Shown one piece after another: positions 55,865 through 64,000 of a stretch of DNA of 64,000 nucleotides. The stretch lies in NCBI RefSeq assembly GCF_037622515.1, contig NZ_JBBJCN010000003.1, positions 124,001 through 188,000 on the forward strand. The letters run 5' to 3'. The notes below the pieces were generated by a model. It was not told the DNA's origin and did no database searches. It saw only the letters and a program-made list of their open reading frames with translations. The position numbers and the translations under genes were made by a program. Each line of letters begins with the position of its first letter. The stretch's first letter is position 1. The DNA comes from Paradesertivirga superstes. Lineage in GTDB: Bacteria; Bacteroidota; Bacteroidia; Sphingobacteriales; Sphingobacteriaceae.

Positions 55865-57448
55865 TTATAGTACCGGTACCAGTTTAATGTAATCAAGTAG
55901 CAAGTCGTTAGTTCCATTGGCGGTTGTAGTATTACCCACGAGGAATACTCCAAGAGCTCCTGCAAGTCCCGACTTAAGATTGGAAGCATAATACTTTGAT
56001 GGAGTATACTCTCCCAGGTAAACTTCATCATAGTTTGGACGAAACACCTGCTTGCCTCCTGCATCAAGCATCGGAGTACCGTTCGGATTTTTAGCCCGCA
56101 CTACACCTGGCTCGGGTTGATAAGGAAAACCGGGTGTTACAACAAGAGGATTGTTAAAAGCCACCCGCAAAGGGAAGTGAACAATATCCGTAGCAGTAGC
56201 CGCTACTGTCAAATTGTAATCTCTTACGATGCGCCAGTACACTTTATACTTAACAGAATTTACGACAGAAGGCCGGTATCTTGCCCAATAGGTGCTTGTT
56301 GTATGGTTCTGTACTAAAAGCTGAGTATAAATACTACCGTCCGGGCTTCTCCTGGTTGGTCTTGAGTTCGTTTTTACCGACCTGAAATCTGTAGCGTTAT
56401 TTATATTTTCCCCCTCAAGCTTAACAGGCTTTAATTTGGTGTAGTTATCAAAGGTTCCATTTCCGGTTAAATCGTAATTGATGCTGCTCATAACATAAAC
56501 TACTCCATTACTCACCTGATGTGTTTCGACAATGGCGTTTTTATTTAGATGAAACCTTACGCTATCACGGAATGAATAGACATCAGCAGGTAAATTGTCA
56601 GGATTTAATACTCCCCTGAATGCAAGGTCCTTGATAACACTATACTTAGTCAGGCTATCTGTACTATCCTGGGTACCCAATTGATAGTAAGGCAAAAGCT
56701 TTGCTCTTTCAGCTTCAAAAGCAGCATCAGTTAAAATAACATACGTAAAGAGAGAATCCTCATTGCTGATATCGGCTGATTGAAGATATCTGTTAGCCTG
56801 AACAATACCGGTACCCTCTTTATAAATTGGGCTTCCGGTTTGAGGGTCAATACCAATTTGCTCTGCAAGAGCAAGATCTCTGAAAGTAAAATTTAAGGAC
56901 TGAAGCTCCTGCTTCTGTTTAGTTGAAGTAGACATCAAATATTGCCACGCACTTACTTTTGGCGTAATTGCCGTGCTGATGGTATGCATTACACCATTAC
57001 CAACATAGCGGTCTTTAAGTACCAGAGGCGAACCGTCTACACTTGAGGCGGTAAACGAAACGTTTTTGCCATTTAAAGTTTTAATACGTATAAAAGGTTC
57101 CAGAGCCTGTGTCGTTAAAAAAGACTGATTAGCGATGTGATTTCCCACAAACAACTTTAATTCTTCGGGAGTATCGAGAAGAGCAGGATCCACGGCCTGC
57201 AAAGCCTGATTGGTAGGCGCCCAAACGGTGAAAGTTTTAGACGATGCCAGAACTATATCATATCCTGTTTGAATAAGATATTCATTGAACTTACTTAAGT
57301 CAGGATCCTTATTGATCTGGGCTAACAAATTTTCCGACAATATCGGATCTCCAATTTCATTGTGCTCGTCCCATTTTTTATCACAGGAAGAGAACAGGAG
57401 TCCTGTAAAAAGCAAACACAGCAGTACAGTTCGTATTTGTAAATTCAT
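55865..57448 (-). CDS. FAS1 lipoprotein with C-terminal beta-sandwich (FAS_B, module 2)
   Basis: A 527-residue lipoprotein (Cys22 in LLFSSC, followed by DKKWDEH). FAS1 domain 1 covers about 35-165 (FTVWAPTNQALQAV, NGVMHTISTAI). A second, divergent FAS1 domain runs to about 340 (NGVVYVMSSINYD). The C-terminal part (VKYKVYWRIVRDYN, YDEVYLGEYTPSKYYA, LLLDYIKLVPVL) resembles a jelly-roll carbohydrate-binding module. It matches the protein at 12134-13567 in order and in segments such as IGIDPQTGSPIYKEGTGIVQ. It is encoded 16 bp before the pair B SusC. A surface glycan-binding role is inferred. Confidence 0.85.
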   Translation of the reverse strand: MNLQIRTVLLCLLFTGLLFSSCDKKWDEHNEIGDPILSENLLAQINKDPDLSKFNEYLIQTGYDIVLASSKTFTVWAPTNQALQAVDPALLDTPEELKLFVGNHIANQSFLTTQALEPFIRIKTLNGKNVSFTASSVDGSPLVLKDRYVGNGVMHTISTAITPKVSAWQYLMSTSTKQKQELQSLNFTFRDLALAEQIGIDPQTGSPIYKEGTGIVQANRYLQSADISNEDSLFTYVILTDAAFEAERAKLLPYYQLGTQDSTDSLTKYSVIKDLAFRGVLNPDNLPADVYSFRDSVRFHLNKNAIVETHQVSNGVVYVMSSINYDLTGNGTFDNYTKLKPVKLEGENINNATDFRSVKTNSRPTRRSPDGSIYTQLLVQNHTTSTYWARYRPSVVNSVKYKVYWRIVRDYNLTVAATATDIVHFPLRVAFNNPLVVTPGFPYQPEPGVVRAKNPNGTPMLDAGGKQVFRPNYDEVYLGEYTPSKYYASNLKSGLAGALGVFLVGNTTTANGTNDLLLDYIKLVPVL

Positions 57449-57471
57449 TTTGTTAGTTTCTATGTTTATTT

Positions 57472-57505
57472 AAACTTTCCGGCTGGATTACCAGCCGGAA
57501 AGTTT
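57472..57505 (-). other. Strong intercistronic hairpin between FAS_A and FAS_B, module 2
   Basis: AAACTTTCCGGCTGG and its exact reverse complement form a perfect 15-bp stem with a 4-nt ATTA loop, filling much of the 76-bp gap. On the minus strand AAATAAAC follows instead of a T-run, so read-through is likely. It could slow decay of the upstream mRNA or reduce expression downstream. A weaker hairpin is at the same boundary in module 1 (13591-13614). Confidence 0.8.
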
Positions 57506-57524
57506 TATTTGGTTAATTAAACAA

Positions 57525-59342
57525 TTAATGTGTTCCCGGGTAATTAGTCCAGTCTTCTGTGCCATCCGGCATAAATCTTGGTAAGATCTGCGATTGGTAA
57601 TCAACAGGGATAAACTGAATCATATCCAAATTATTCGTACTCTGAGTTCCCCGGATAGCCTGTATAACAACGGTATGAACATCCGTAGATTTAATGGTTA
57701 CAACCCCAAGGCTTTTCGCCACCCAGGGACTATTCGATGTTTCACCATTGCTGGTAAATGTTGCTTTTAAAAAGGGAGCGGCAGCATTACCGTTGGAAGT
57801 GTAATACTTCCAGCCCAAAGACTCAAGCTCATTGGTAGATCCGGTCGGAGGTGGTTCTGCAAAGTAAAAAGATTTAATGGTCGGATCTCCGTCAATAACC
57901 AGCCTGGCTTCCGTTCCAATACTTGTTGGCCATCTACCAGATTGATTTTGCCTGCGATAACATACCCAAACATTATACCGGCCACGCACTATAAGCGGAG
58001 ACTTCATTTGAATAAATTCCTGACGGGCATTACCAGACTGGTTACCTAAAAACAGATTAAGATAATCTTTAAACACGTAGCTAGCATCGTTATTGTATGT
58101 AACCCCATCGCCTGTTTTTGGCCACCACCAGTCTTTAATTGGCGAAGGGGCTGAGGCTGATGATTTCCTCCAGGTAAACGTTCCGCTTTTACGGAAAACA
58201 GATAAGAGAGCCCTGCTTTCAGGAAAGTCGGCAACATCCCAATACACAGGAAACGGTGAGCGAACTTTAATCATAAAATGCCCGGTGGTGGCAGCAGTAC
58301 TTGCCGGCGCGTAAGGAGCAGTTAAATGCAAAACGCCGTTAGACGCAGACACATCGCTGGCATCACGATTAAGAGTAAAACCAGGCTCGTACGATCCGTT
58401 AAAATCAATGTCATTTATAACTACTTGCTGATTAACCAGTTTTGAGGAAATAACTTCAGGGTTTGCCAGCGTAATATGCCCCTGAGCTGACACGATATCC
58501 GCCAGATACTTTGCGTTATAAAGAATATGATAAGCCATAAACGCATGCATTCCGTTCAAATGACTTTTCATATCCGCTACTCCTGTATTATACTTTGCCT
58601 TTAGTGCTGCATAAGAGTTGAAACCCGCAGCCGCAAGAACCTGGTCGGATTCGACTAATACAGTTAAAAATTTCTGTGCAGGGTCTGTATTATTAACAGG
58701 TAATATATTTAAGGTATCGTAAAGACCTGTTTCTTTAAGTGCTTGTGTAAATATCGAAAAATTAGGATTCGCTTCAATAGATTGAGCAAGCGTTAACTTT
58801 GCCGGTGTTAATACATAATCAATAACATGCACATAACCATTACCAAGACGAATATTAGATTCCTCCAAATTTGCCTGTCTGTTAATCGTAATCTGAGTCG
58901 AACCTCCCACATTACTTGCACCTGTTACTAAATATTGTCCGAACATAGTAAGCGCAGGCAGCTTACCGTCACCAAAATCTGTGGTAGCTACGGTGTCTTC
59001 AATTAAATGAAACCGAACGATATTCTTAAGTTCCTGCAAATCCACCTGGTCAACAGAGGTTTTACCATTATCTTCCAGGAATTTTTTTACCCCTTCATTA
59101 GTTGGTAAAAACATAGTGTAATTACCATACGCCTGAAGGTATCCGGCATTTCCGGTCAGGTCCAGAATTTTTCGGAACTCTGAGAACTGATCAGGATTTT
59201 TGTCTAAATAACCGGTAATGTTTACCTGATTACTTACAACAGAAATAATAGGCTCCTTTTTGCAACCTGTCAGGCCAACCAGCAATAATGCCAACAGCAT
59301 TATGGGTGCCTTAATCCATTTATGTGCGAGAATATTTTCCAT
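57525..59342 (-). CDS. FAS1 lipoprotein with C-terminal CBM-like domain (FAS_A, module 2)
   Basis: A 605-residue lipoprotein (Cys27 in LVGLTGC). FAS1 domain 1 (about 45-185) shows YTMFLPTNEGVKKF and NGYVHVIDYVL; domain 2 (about 185-345) ends NGVLHLTAPY. The C-terminal part of about 240 residues (FIQMKSPLIVRGRYNVWVCY, VTIKSTDVHTVVIQAIRG, NNLDMIQFIPVDYQ) resembles a CBM35/CBM6 or malectin-like sandwich. It is the counterpart of the protein at 13637-15391, with which it shares PVYWDV/EV and the RGRYNVWVCYRR-type strand. The start lies 18 bp after the SusD stop. I infer a surface glycan-binding protein. Confidence 0.87.
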   Translation of the reverse strand: MENILAHKWIKAPIMLLALLLVGLTGCKKEPIISVVSNQVNITGYLDKNPDQFSEFRKILDLTGNAGYLQAYGNYTMFLPTNEGVKKFLEDNGKTSVDQVDLQELKNIVRFHLIEDTVATTDFGDGKLPALTMFGQYLVTGASNVGGSTQITINRQANLEESNIRLGNGYVHVIDYVLTPAKLTLAQSIEANPNFSIFTQALKETGLYDTLNILPVNNTDPAQKFLTVLVESDQVLAAAGFNSYAALKAKYNTGVADMKSHLNGMHAFMAYHILYNAKYLADIVSAQGHITLANPEVISSKLVNQQVVINDIDFNGSYEPGFTLNRDASDVSASNGVLHLTAPYAPASTAATTGHFMIKVRSPFPVYWDVADFPESRALLSVFRKSGTFTWRKSSASAPSPIKDWWWPKTGDGVTYNNDASYVFKDYLNLFLGNQSGNARQEFIQMKSPLIVRGRYNVWVCYRRQNQSGRWPTSIGTEARLVIDGDPTIKSFYFAEPPPTGSTNELESLGWKYYTSNGNAAAPFLKATFTSNGETSNSPWVAKSLGVVTIKSTDVHTVVIQAIRGTQSTNNLDMIQFIPVDYQSQILPRFMPDGTEDWTNYPGTH

Positions 59343-59360
59343 ATCTGTGATTACTTAATT

Positions 59361-60860
59361 TTATTTATAGAAAGCGTTTTGTTCCAAAAGTTTATCAGCC
59401 TGCAATTCAGAAAAGGCTATAGGAAGGTAATGGCTCCTTACATCCCTATATTTTGTAATCATTGACTGCTGAATATCAGATGGAGCTATTGTCGCAATCA
59501 TATTCGTGATCAGATCCAAACGTGCATAATCATTGCGTTTAGCATGGCGAAGTAAATCGAACCACCTTTTTCCTTCAAACGCAAATTCACGCGCTCTTTC
59601 AGCAAGGATATAATCCGATAATTCCTCAGGTGAAGCAATATCAGGCGACTGCTCTGTTACAGGCAATGCATTTGCTCTGTCTCTTATCACATTGATCAGA
59701 TCCAAAGATTCCTGTCCTCTGGATAACCATGCCAGAGCTTCTGCTTTTAACAACAGTATGTCTGCATAGCGATATAAAAACCAATGCCTGTTAGAACTAT
59801 TTGCAGTAACAGTATTGTTGATATTGTTGGTACCAATATGTTTCCAGATAAACTTATCATTTACTCTGAAGGATGCTCCATCACCTCTAACATCTTTAAC
59901 ATTCATTGGGTCAACGGCATCTGTTCCATACAACTCATCCGTTACCAATGCGCTGGCTACAAAACGCGGCACATTGGCAAATGTATTGTACCATGGATTA
60001 AGAGCTTGATTGTCGAACTGAATTTCAAAAATACTTTCGGCCGAGTTACCCTGCACAAATACCGTATTAAACCATCCTGCGTTACCTCCTTCAATCAAAC
60101 CAAAGCGTCCTGAGTTAATTACTTTATCACATGCAGCTACACATTCTTCATATTTATCCATCCATAAATAAACATCCGCCTGTATAGCATAAACAGCATA
60201 AGTGGTTATACGTCCTTTGTCCATCGGCTCATTAAGCCGGGTACCATAAGTGGTTACCGCATTTACAGCAGCAAAGTCAAGATCAGAAACGATCTGGTTA
60301 AAAACCTCCTCCTTAGAACTTTTAGCTAATTGCTCTATGTTAGAATCGCTGGAGCTGGCCTTTAACTGCAGTGGCACCTCGCCCCATACTCTTAATAAAT
60401 AGAAATACATCAAACCTCGCAGGGCTCTGGCTTCGGCCAGGTAACCATTTAACTGCTGCTGGGTTAAAGTCGGATCGGAAGCAAGAACCTGAGGACCGAA
60501 TTCAATTACTGTGTTACAATAATTAATAGTGGTATACAAGGAGCTCCAGTTGACAAGCGCACTTGTCGGCAAAATTTCAGCTGTGGTATAATTAACATCC
60601 TCAGGCCGCTGACCTGCGGAAGGATTGAGCACAACCATATCGGCCCTCAGCTCTCCCCATATAAACATATTTGTTACCAGAGTTGGATTGAGCAGGGATG
60701 TATAACAGCCTATTACTGCTGATTGTAATTGTTCTTTCGTTGTCCAGAAGTCTTCTCTTACAATACCATCCTGAGGTTTTAATTCTAACCATTTATTACA
60801 TGATGTGGATGAGAGAACCAGCATCACCAAAAGAATTTTATATTTTATATTCTTAATCAT
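59361..60860 (-). CDS. SusD/RagB family outer membrane lipoprotein (module 2, pair A)
   Basis: A 499-residue lipoprotein (lipobox VLSSTSC) that starts LELKPQDGIVREDFWTTKEQ and ends with the AERAREFAFEGKRWFDLLRH motif near its C-terminus. It is the partner of the SusC encoded 17 bp upstream and the counterpart of the SusD at 15397-16884. The lid function on the transporter and glycan binding follow from the family. Confidence 0.95.
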   Translation of the reverse strand: MIKNIKYKILLVMLVLSSTSCNKWLELKPQDGIVREDFWTTKEQLQSAVIGCYTSLLNPTLVTNMFIWGELRADMVVLNPSAGQRPEDVNYTTAEILPTSALVNWSSLYTTINYCNTVIEFGPQVLASDPTLTQQQLNGYLAEARALRGLMYFYLLRVWGEVPLQLKASSSDSNIEQLAKSSKEEVFNQIVSDLDFAAVNAVTTYGTRLNEPMDKGRITTYAVYAIQADVYLWMDKYEECVAACDKVINSGRFGLIEGGNAGWFNTVFVQGNSAESIFEIQFDNQALNPWYNTFANVPRFVASALVTDELYGTDAVDPMNVKDVRGDGASFRVNDKFIWKHIGTNNINNTVTANSSNRHWFLYRYADILLLKAEALAWLSRGQESLDLINVIRDRANALPVTEQSPDIASPEELSDYILAERAREFAFEGKRWFDLLRHAKRNDYARLDLITNMIATIAPSDIQQSMITKYRDVRSHYLPIAFSELQADKLLEQNAFYK

Positions 60861-60877
60861 CTGTGATATTTTAATTA

Positions 60878-63800
60878 TTAAAAACCTACTGTTAAGCCCA
60901 ATACAAGATTTCTTGTTGGAGGAGTCATCGCATCATCCACAACAAAACTGAAAGGATTATTTGGCCCTCTCGAAGACACATCAGGATCTACTCCTTTATA
61001 TTTTGTTAAGGTGAACAAATTCTCTCCGGTAATAAACAAATACCCGCTCTTAACTTTCAGCTTGCTGGCCAGACCCTTGTTTAAAGTATATCGTCCTGTT
61101 AAAGATCTTAACCTTACAAAAGAAGCATCCGATACATACCTGTCAGATCCAAGCCAGTTATAGCCAGAGGCGTAAAGAGCACGGGGAACATCAGTTACAT
61201 CACCCGGATTCCTCCATCTCTTTAAAACTATGGTACTTTGATTGTTATAATTGTACATATTGGTGGTATTCATTAATGTCGTATTAATCAACTCATACCC
61301 CAGTTTATAACTAAAAAATGCCTGGAGCATGATGTTACCTTTAAAAGTAATTCTCGGCCCGAAACCTCCGGTAACTTTAGCATTTCCATTGCCCAGGTAA
61401 ACAATATCATCTTCATTAATATTTCCGTCTTTATTGATATCCTCATACATGGCATCACCCGGCTGGAAAGTATAGTCGACCACAGGGAAATTATAACGCA
61501 TGTTGATAATCTGACCATTCGGCCCTATAATCTGATTTCCATTGGCATCAAGAGCGATGGTTGCGTCCTGATCGGTATATACACCTTTGTATTTAAAGCC
61601 ATAAAAAGACCCGAACGGATTACCCGGTTGCAGGTAAGATCTGTAAACCCCGTTTCCAATAACTCTTCCATCATTACGTGGATAGTATTCAGATACCTTA
61701 TTAATAATGTTAAGATTCTGAGCGATGTTAAAATCAAAACCCAGAACAAGGTTTTTTGAACGATAAGGAATGGTATTTAAACTAACTTCAAAACCCTTAT
61801 TGGTCATGGTGCCAACATTCACAGAAAGGCTGTTATAGCCTGTATAATTAGGGATCCGAAGATTATCAAAGAAAAGGTCTGTAATTTTATTATGATAAAA
61901 GTCAAGGTCAACCTTAAACCTGCTTTTAAAGGTCCATAGGTTAAATCCTAAATTCAATCCGTTAGTGGTTTGCCACTTTAAATTATCCAATCCGATATTT
62001 CCTGGAACAACGCCGGACATTCCCATATAGGAAAGCGAGGTAGGATTATACGTATTGTAGAATGAATAATCTCTGCCGGGGCGACCACCACTTTGACCAA
62101 AACTAGCTCTGATACTTAAATCATCTAACCATGAAGAAGTATTTTTCATGAATGGTTCACCAGAAACTCTCCATCGTGTGGAGATAAAAGGAAATACGCC
62201 GTATTTGTTATTATTACCGAAACGTGAACTTCCGTCAAGCCTGGCCCCAACATCAATAAGGTAGCGATCAAATAAAGAAATCTTATGCGATGTAGCTACG
62301 CCAACGCTTCGTGTTCTAAAAAGAGAGGCGCTTAAATTCAGGTCTCCATTCTGGGTACGAGCAGGGTTGGATGGATCCTGCAGGAATGAAGAAGCCGTAT
62401 TAGATGTAGTAATATTCTGGCCAAAACCCTGACTGTCGTCCGTTTGAAAACTTAACAAGGATGTTAATGTCGTATTCTCCCCTAATTTTGGAGTAAAAAT
62501 AAAATTCAGTTTGGTACCAACACCGAATGCATCCCCGTCATTATCAGAAGCCCTGTTCACCACAGTTTCTGTCGCCGGCCTACCTGTTGCAACCTGAGGT
62601 AAAAAGGTTTTCGATTTGGTATTATTAATGTCAAATTGTAAATCAAAAGTAGAAATTAACAGTTCGGGAAGGATATCATACCTTAAATTGAAATGCGGAA
62701 TTATTCTCTCACCCAAAAGCCTGCTGCTTGCTTCCTGAGCCATAGCAAGAGGATTATATGTTGATCCATATTGTCCCTGAATGTTAAAAGCCGGCGAGAA
62801 ATAATTAGGTGTTTCATTACCAAATTCATCGTACTGATAAATAGCCATATTAGGCATTTTGGCATAGGCTATATTTCTTACACCGCTGGTATAAAGCGCT
62901 GTGTTATCAATATGGGTATAAGTAAAGTCAGACTGGAAACGGATACGATTGGACACCGAATAATCAAGATTAACTTTTGCTGTGATCCGGTTAACATCCG
63001 TTCCCATAGTAGTACCTTTGTTATTTAAATATCCTACCGAAGCATAATAACGGGCTTTCTCACCACCACCTGACATCGAAAGGTTGTGATTGTGCTGAAA
63101 ACCCTGACGAGTAATAGAACCAACCCAATCACTATTGTTGCCATAATTATAAAATGAGAATGGCATTAATGGATCGTATAAAAACTCCTGGTTGGCGCTT
63201 ATATTTAGTGGGAGTCTGTTCATATTGTTAACAGCCTCAGGAATCAAATTCGAGTATTGATCGCCGGATAACAATGGTATGTTTTCTGGTTGTTTTGAAA
63301 ATGTTCCGGTAACGTTATAAGACAGGCTTGGTTTACTTACCAATCCACGTTTGGTATTAATCACCAATACACCATTCTGAGCTCTTGAACCCCAAATTGC
63401 AGTAGCAGCGGCATCCTTTAAAACTGTAATATCTTTGATATCCGAAGGAGATATATTTAATAATTGAGCATAGCCCTGTTCATCGGCAGATCCAAAATTA
63501 AAGTCATCCGGAATCTGAGTTTCGTAAGGCATACCATCCAAAACAATAAGAGGCTCTGCAGAACCATTTATAGAGGATGTACCCCGTATACGAATAGACA
63601 TCCCTGCACCCGGGTCACCCGAAGTTGCTCCGAAATCCACACCTGGCATTCTCCCCTGTAAAGCCTGATCAATTGAAGCAGCAGAAAGCTCTTTCAAATC
63701 ATCTGCATTTACTGTTGAAGTAGCAACAGTAGAATTACGGGCCTCTACATTTAAACCTGAACCGTTACTAATTGTACGCTGCCCCTGTATAACAACATCC

Positions 63801-64000
63801 TCCAAAACACTGGATGAGGAAACCATTTGGAAATTTATTGTGGTTCTTCCGTTAATAGCCTGCACGATACTTCTGTAGCCCAGATAAGAAACCTGGATTG
63901 AGTTGGCTGGATTTGATACCGGTAAGGCATAATTTCCATCAATATCTGTAACCACACCTCTGATAGTCCTTTTATCTTTATCCAGCTCAACAACTGATGC
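60878..64000 (-). CDS. SusC-type TonB-dependent transporter, 5' end cut (module 2, pair A)
   Basis: The frame stays open to the right edge, so the true start is outside the window; a GTG at 63955 is internal, since ASVVELDKDKRTIRG is coded before it. By alignment to the paralogue at 16903-20154, about 50 N-terminal residues are missing. Visible parts are the end of the regulatory-like domain (VTDIDGNYALPVSN), a TonB-box-like LEDVVIQGQR, the plug (SIDQALQGRMPGVDF, DITVLKDAAATAIWGSRAQN) and a full barrel ending in VLGLTVGF. It should import pectin-derived oligosaccharides with its SusD. Confidence 0.95.
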   Translation of the reverse strand, partial: ASVVELDKDKRTIRGVVTDIDGNYALPVSNPANSIQVSYLGYRSIVQAINGRTTINFQMVSSSSVLEDVVIQGQRTISNGSGLNVEARNSTVATSTVNADDLKELSAASIDQALQGRMPGVDFGATSGDPGAGMSIRIRGTSSINGSAEPLIVLDGMPYETQIPDDFNFGSADEQGYAQLLNISPSDIKDITVLKDAAATAIWGSRAQNGVLVINTKRGLVSKPSLSYNVTGTFSKQPENIPLLSGDQYSNLIPEAVNNMNRLPLNISANQEFLYDPLMPFSFYNYGNNSDWVGSITRQGFQHNHNLSMSGGGEKARYYASVGYLNNKGTTMGTDVNRITAKVNLDYSVSNRIRFQSDFTYTHIDNTALYTSGVRNIAYAKMPNMAIYQYDEFGNETPNYFSPAFNIQGQYGSTYNPLAMAQEASSRLLGERIIPHFNLRYDILPELLISTFDLQFDINNTKSKTFLPQVATGRPATETVVNRASDNDGDAFGVGTKLNFIFTPKLGENTTLTSLLSFQTDDSQGFGQNITTSNTASSFLQDPSNPARTQNGDLNLSASLFRTRSVGVATSHKISLFDRYLIDVGARLDGSSRFGNNNKYGVFPFISTRWRVSGEPFMKNTSSWLDDLSIRASFGQSGGRPGRDYSFYNTYNPTSLSYMGMSGVVPGNIGLDNLKWQTTNGLNLGFNLWTFKSRFKVDLDFYHNKITDLFFDNLRIPNYTGYNSLSVNVGTMTNKGFEVSLNTIPYRSKNLVLGFDFNIAQNLNIINKVSEYYPRNDGRVIGNGVYRSYLQPGNPFGSFYGFKYKGVYTDQDATIALDANGNQIIGPNGQIINMRYNFPVVDYTFQPGDAMYEDINKDGNINEDDIVYLGNGNAKVTGGFGPRITFKGNIMLQAFFSYKLGYELINTTLMNTTNMYNYNNQSTIVLKRWRNPGDVTDVPRALYASGYNWLGSDRYVSDASFVRLRSLTGRYTLNKGLASKLKVKSGYLFITGENLFTLTKYKGVDPDVSSRGPNNPFSFVVDDAMTPPTRNLVLGLTVGF

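Overview
The window looks like a polysaccharide utilization locus (PUL) of a Bacteroidetes bacterium, most likely a Sphingobacteriaceae member such as Pedobacter or Mucilaginibacter. This is inferred from SusC/SusD pairs, a one-protein hybrid two-component regulator, many lipoprotein signals, AT-rich spacers and TAnnTTTG-like promoter elements; no marker gene is present. Every credible gene is on the minus strand, so transcription runs from high to low coordinates. I saw no rRNA, tRNA, CRISPR array, phage gene or transposase.

Reading in the direction of transcription: (a) 64000-50841 is an import module, SusC-SusD-FAS1-FAS1-SusC-SusD, cut by the right edge and closed by a strong hairpin terminator at 50787-50813. 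(b) 50686-47928 holds an unusual lipoprotein with a degenerate C39-like fold and a sialate-type O-acetylesterase, followed by a terminator-like hairpin. (c) 47533-29051 is a tightly packed run of ten carbohydrate enzymes: GH105, GH95, a CE12-type rhamnogalacturonan acetylesterase, a GH28-like protein, a polysaccharide deacetylase, a PL22-like oligogalacturonate lyase, GH106, GH115, GH43-like and GH2. It ends at a clear terminator (28983-29014). (d) 28874-22826 holds a GH28 variant and the hybrid regulator. (e) 22362-7152 is a second import module with the same six-gene order as (a), headed by an extra lipoprotein with four FAS1 domains. (f) 6830-1 holds PL1 pectate lyase, a five-bladed propeller enzyme, a canonical GH28 and a DUF4450 protein cut by the left edge.

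The enzyme set points to pectin: homogalacturonan and rhamnogalacturonan backbones (GH28, PL1, PL22, GH105, GH106, CE12) with side chains carrying galactose, fucose or L-galactose, glucuronic acid and acetyl groups (GH2, GH95, GH115, GH43, esterases). The likely flow is surface binding and first cuts, import through the SusC/D pairs, then periplasmic trimming. The regulator probably senses an oligosaccharide in the periplasm and switches on the operons.

The most interesting parts are the duplicated SusC/D-FAS1 module, FAS1 lipoproteins whose C-terminal beta-sandwich resembles carbohydrate-binding modules, SusC proteins without a usual TonB box, two GH28 relatives lacking the catalytic GHG histidine, and hairpins at the same gene boundary in both modules.
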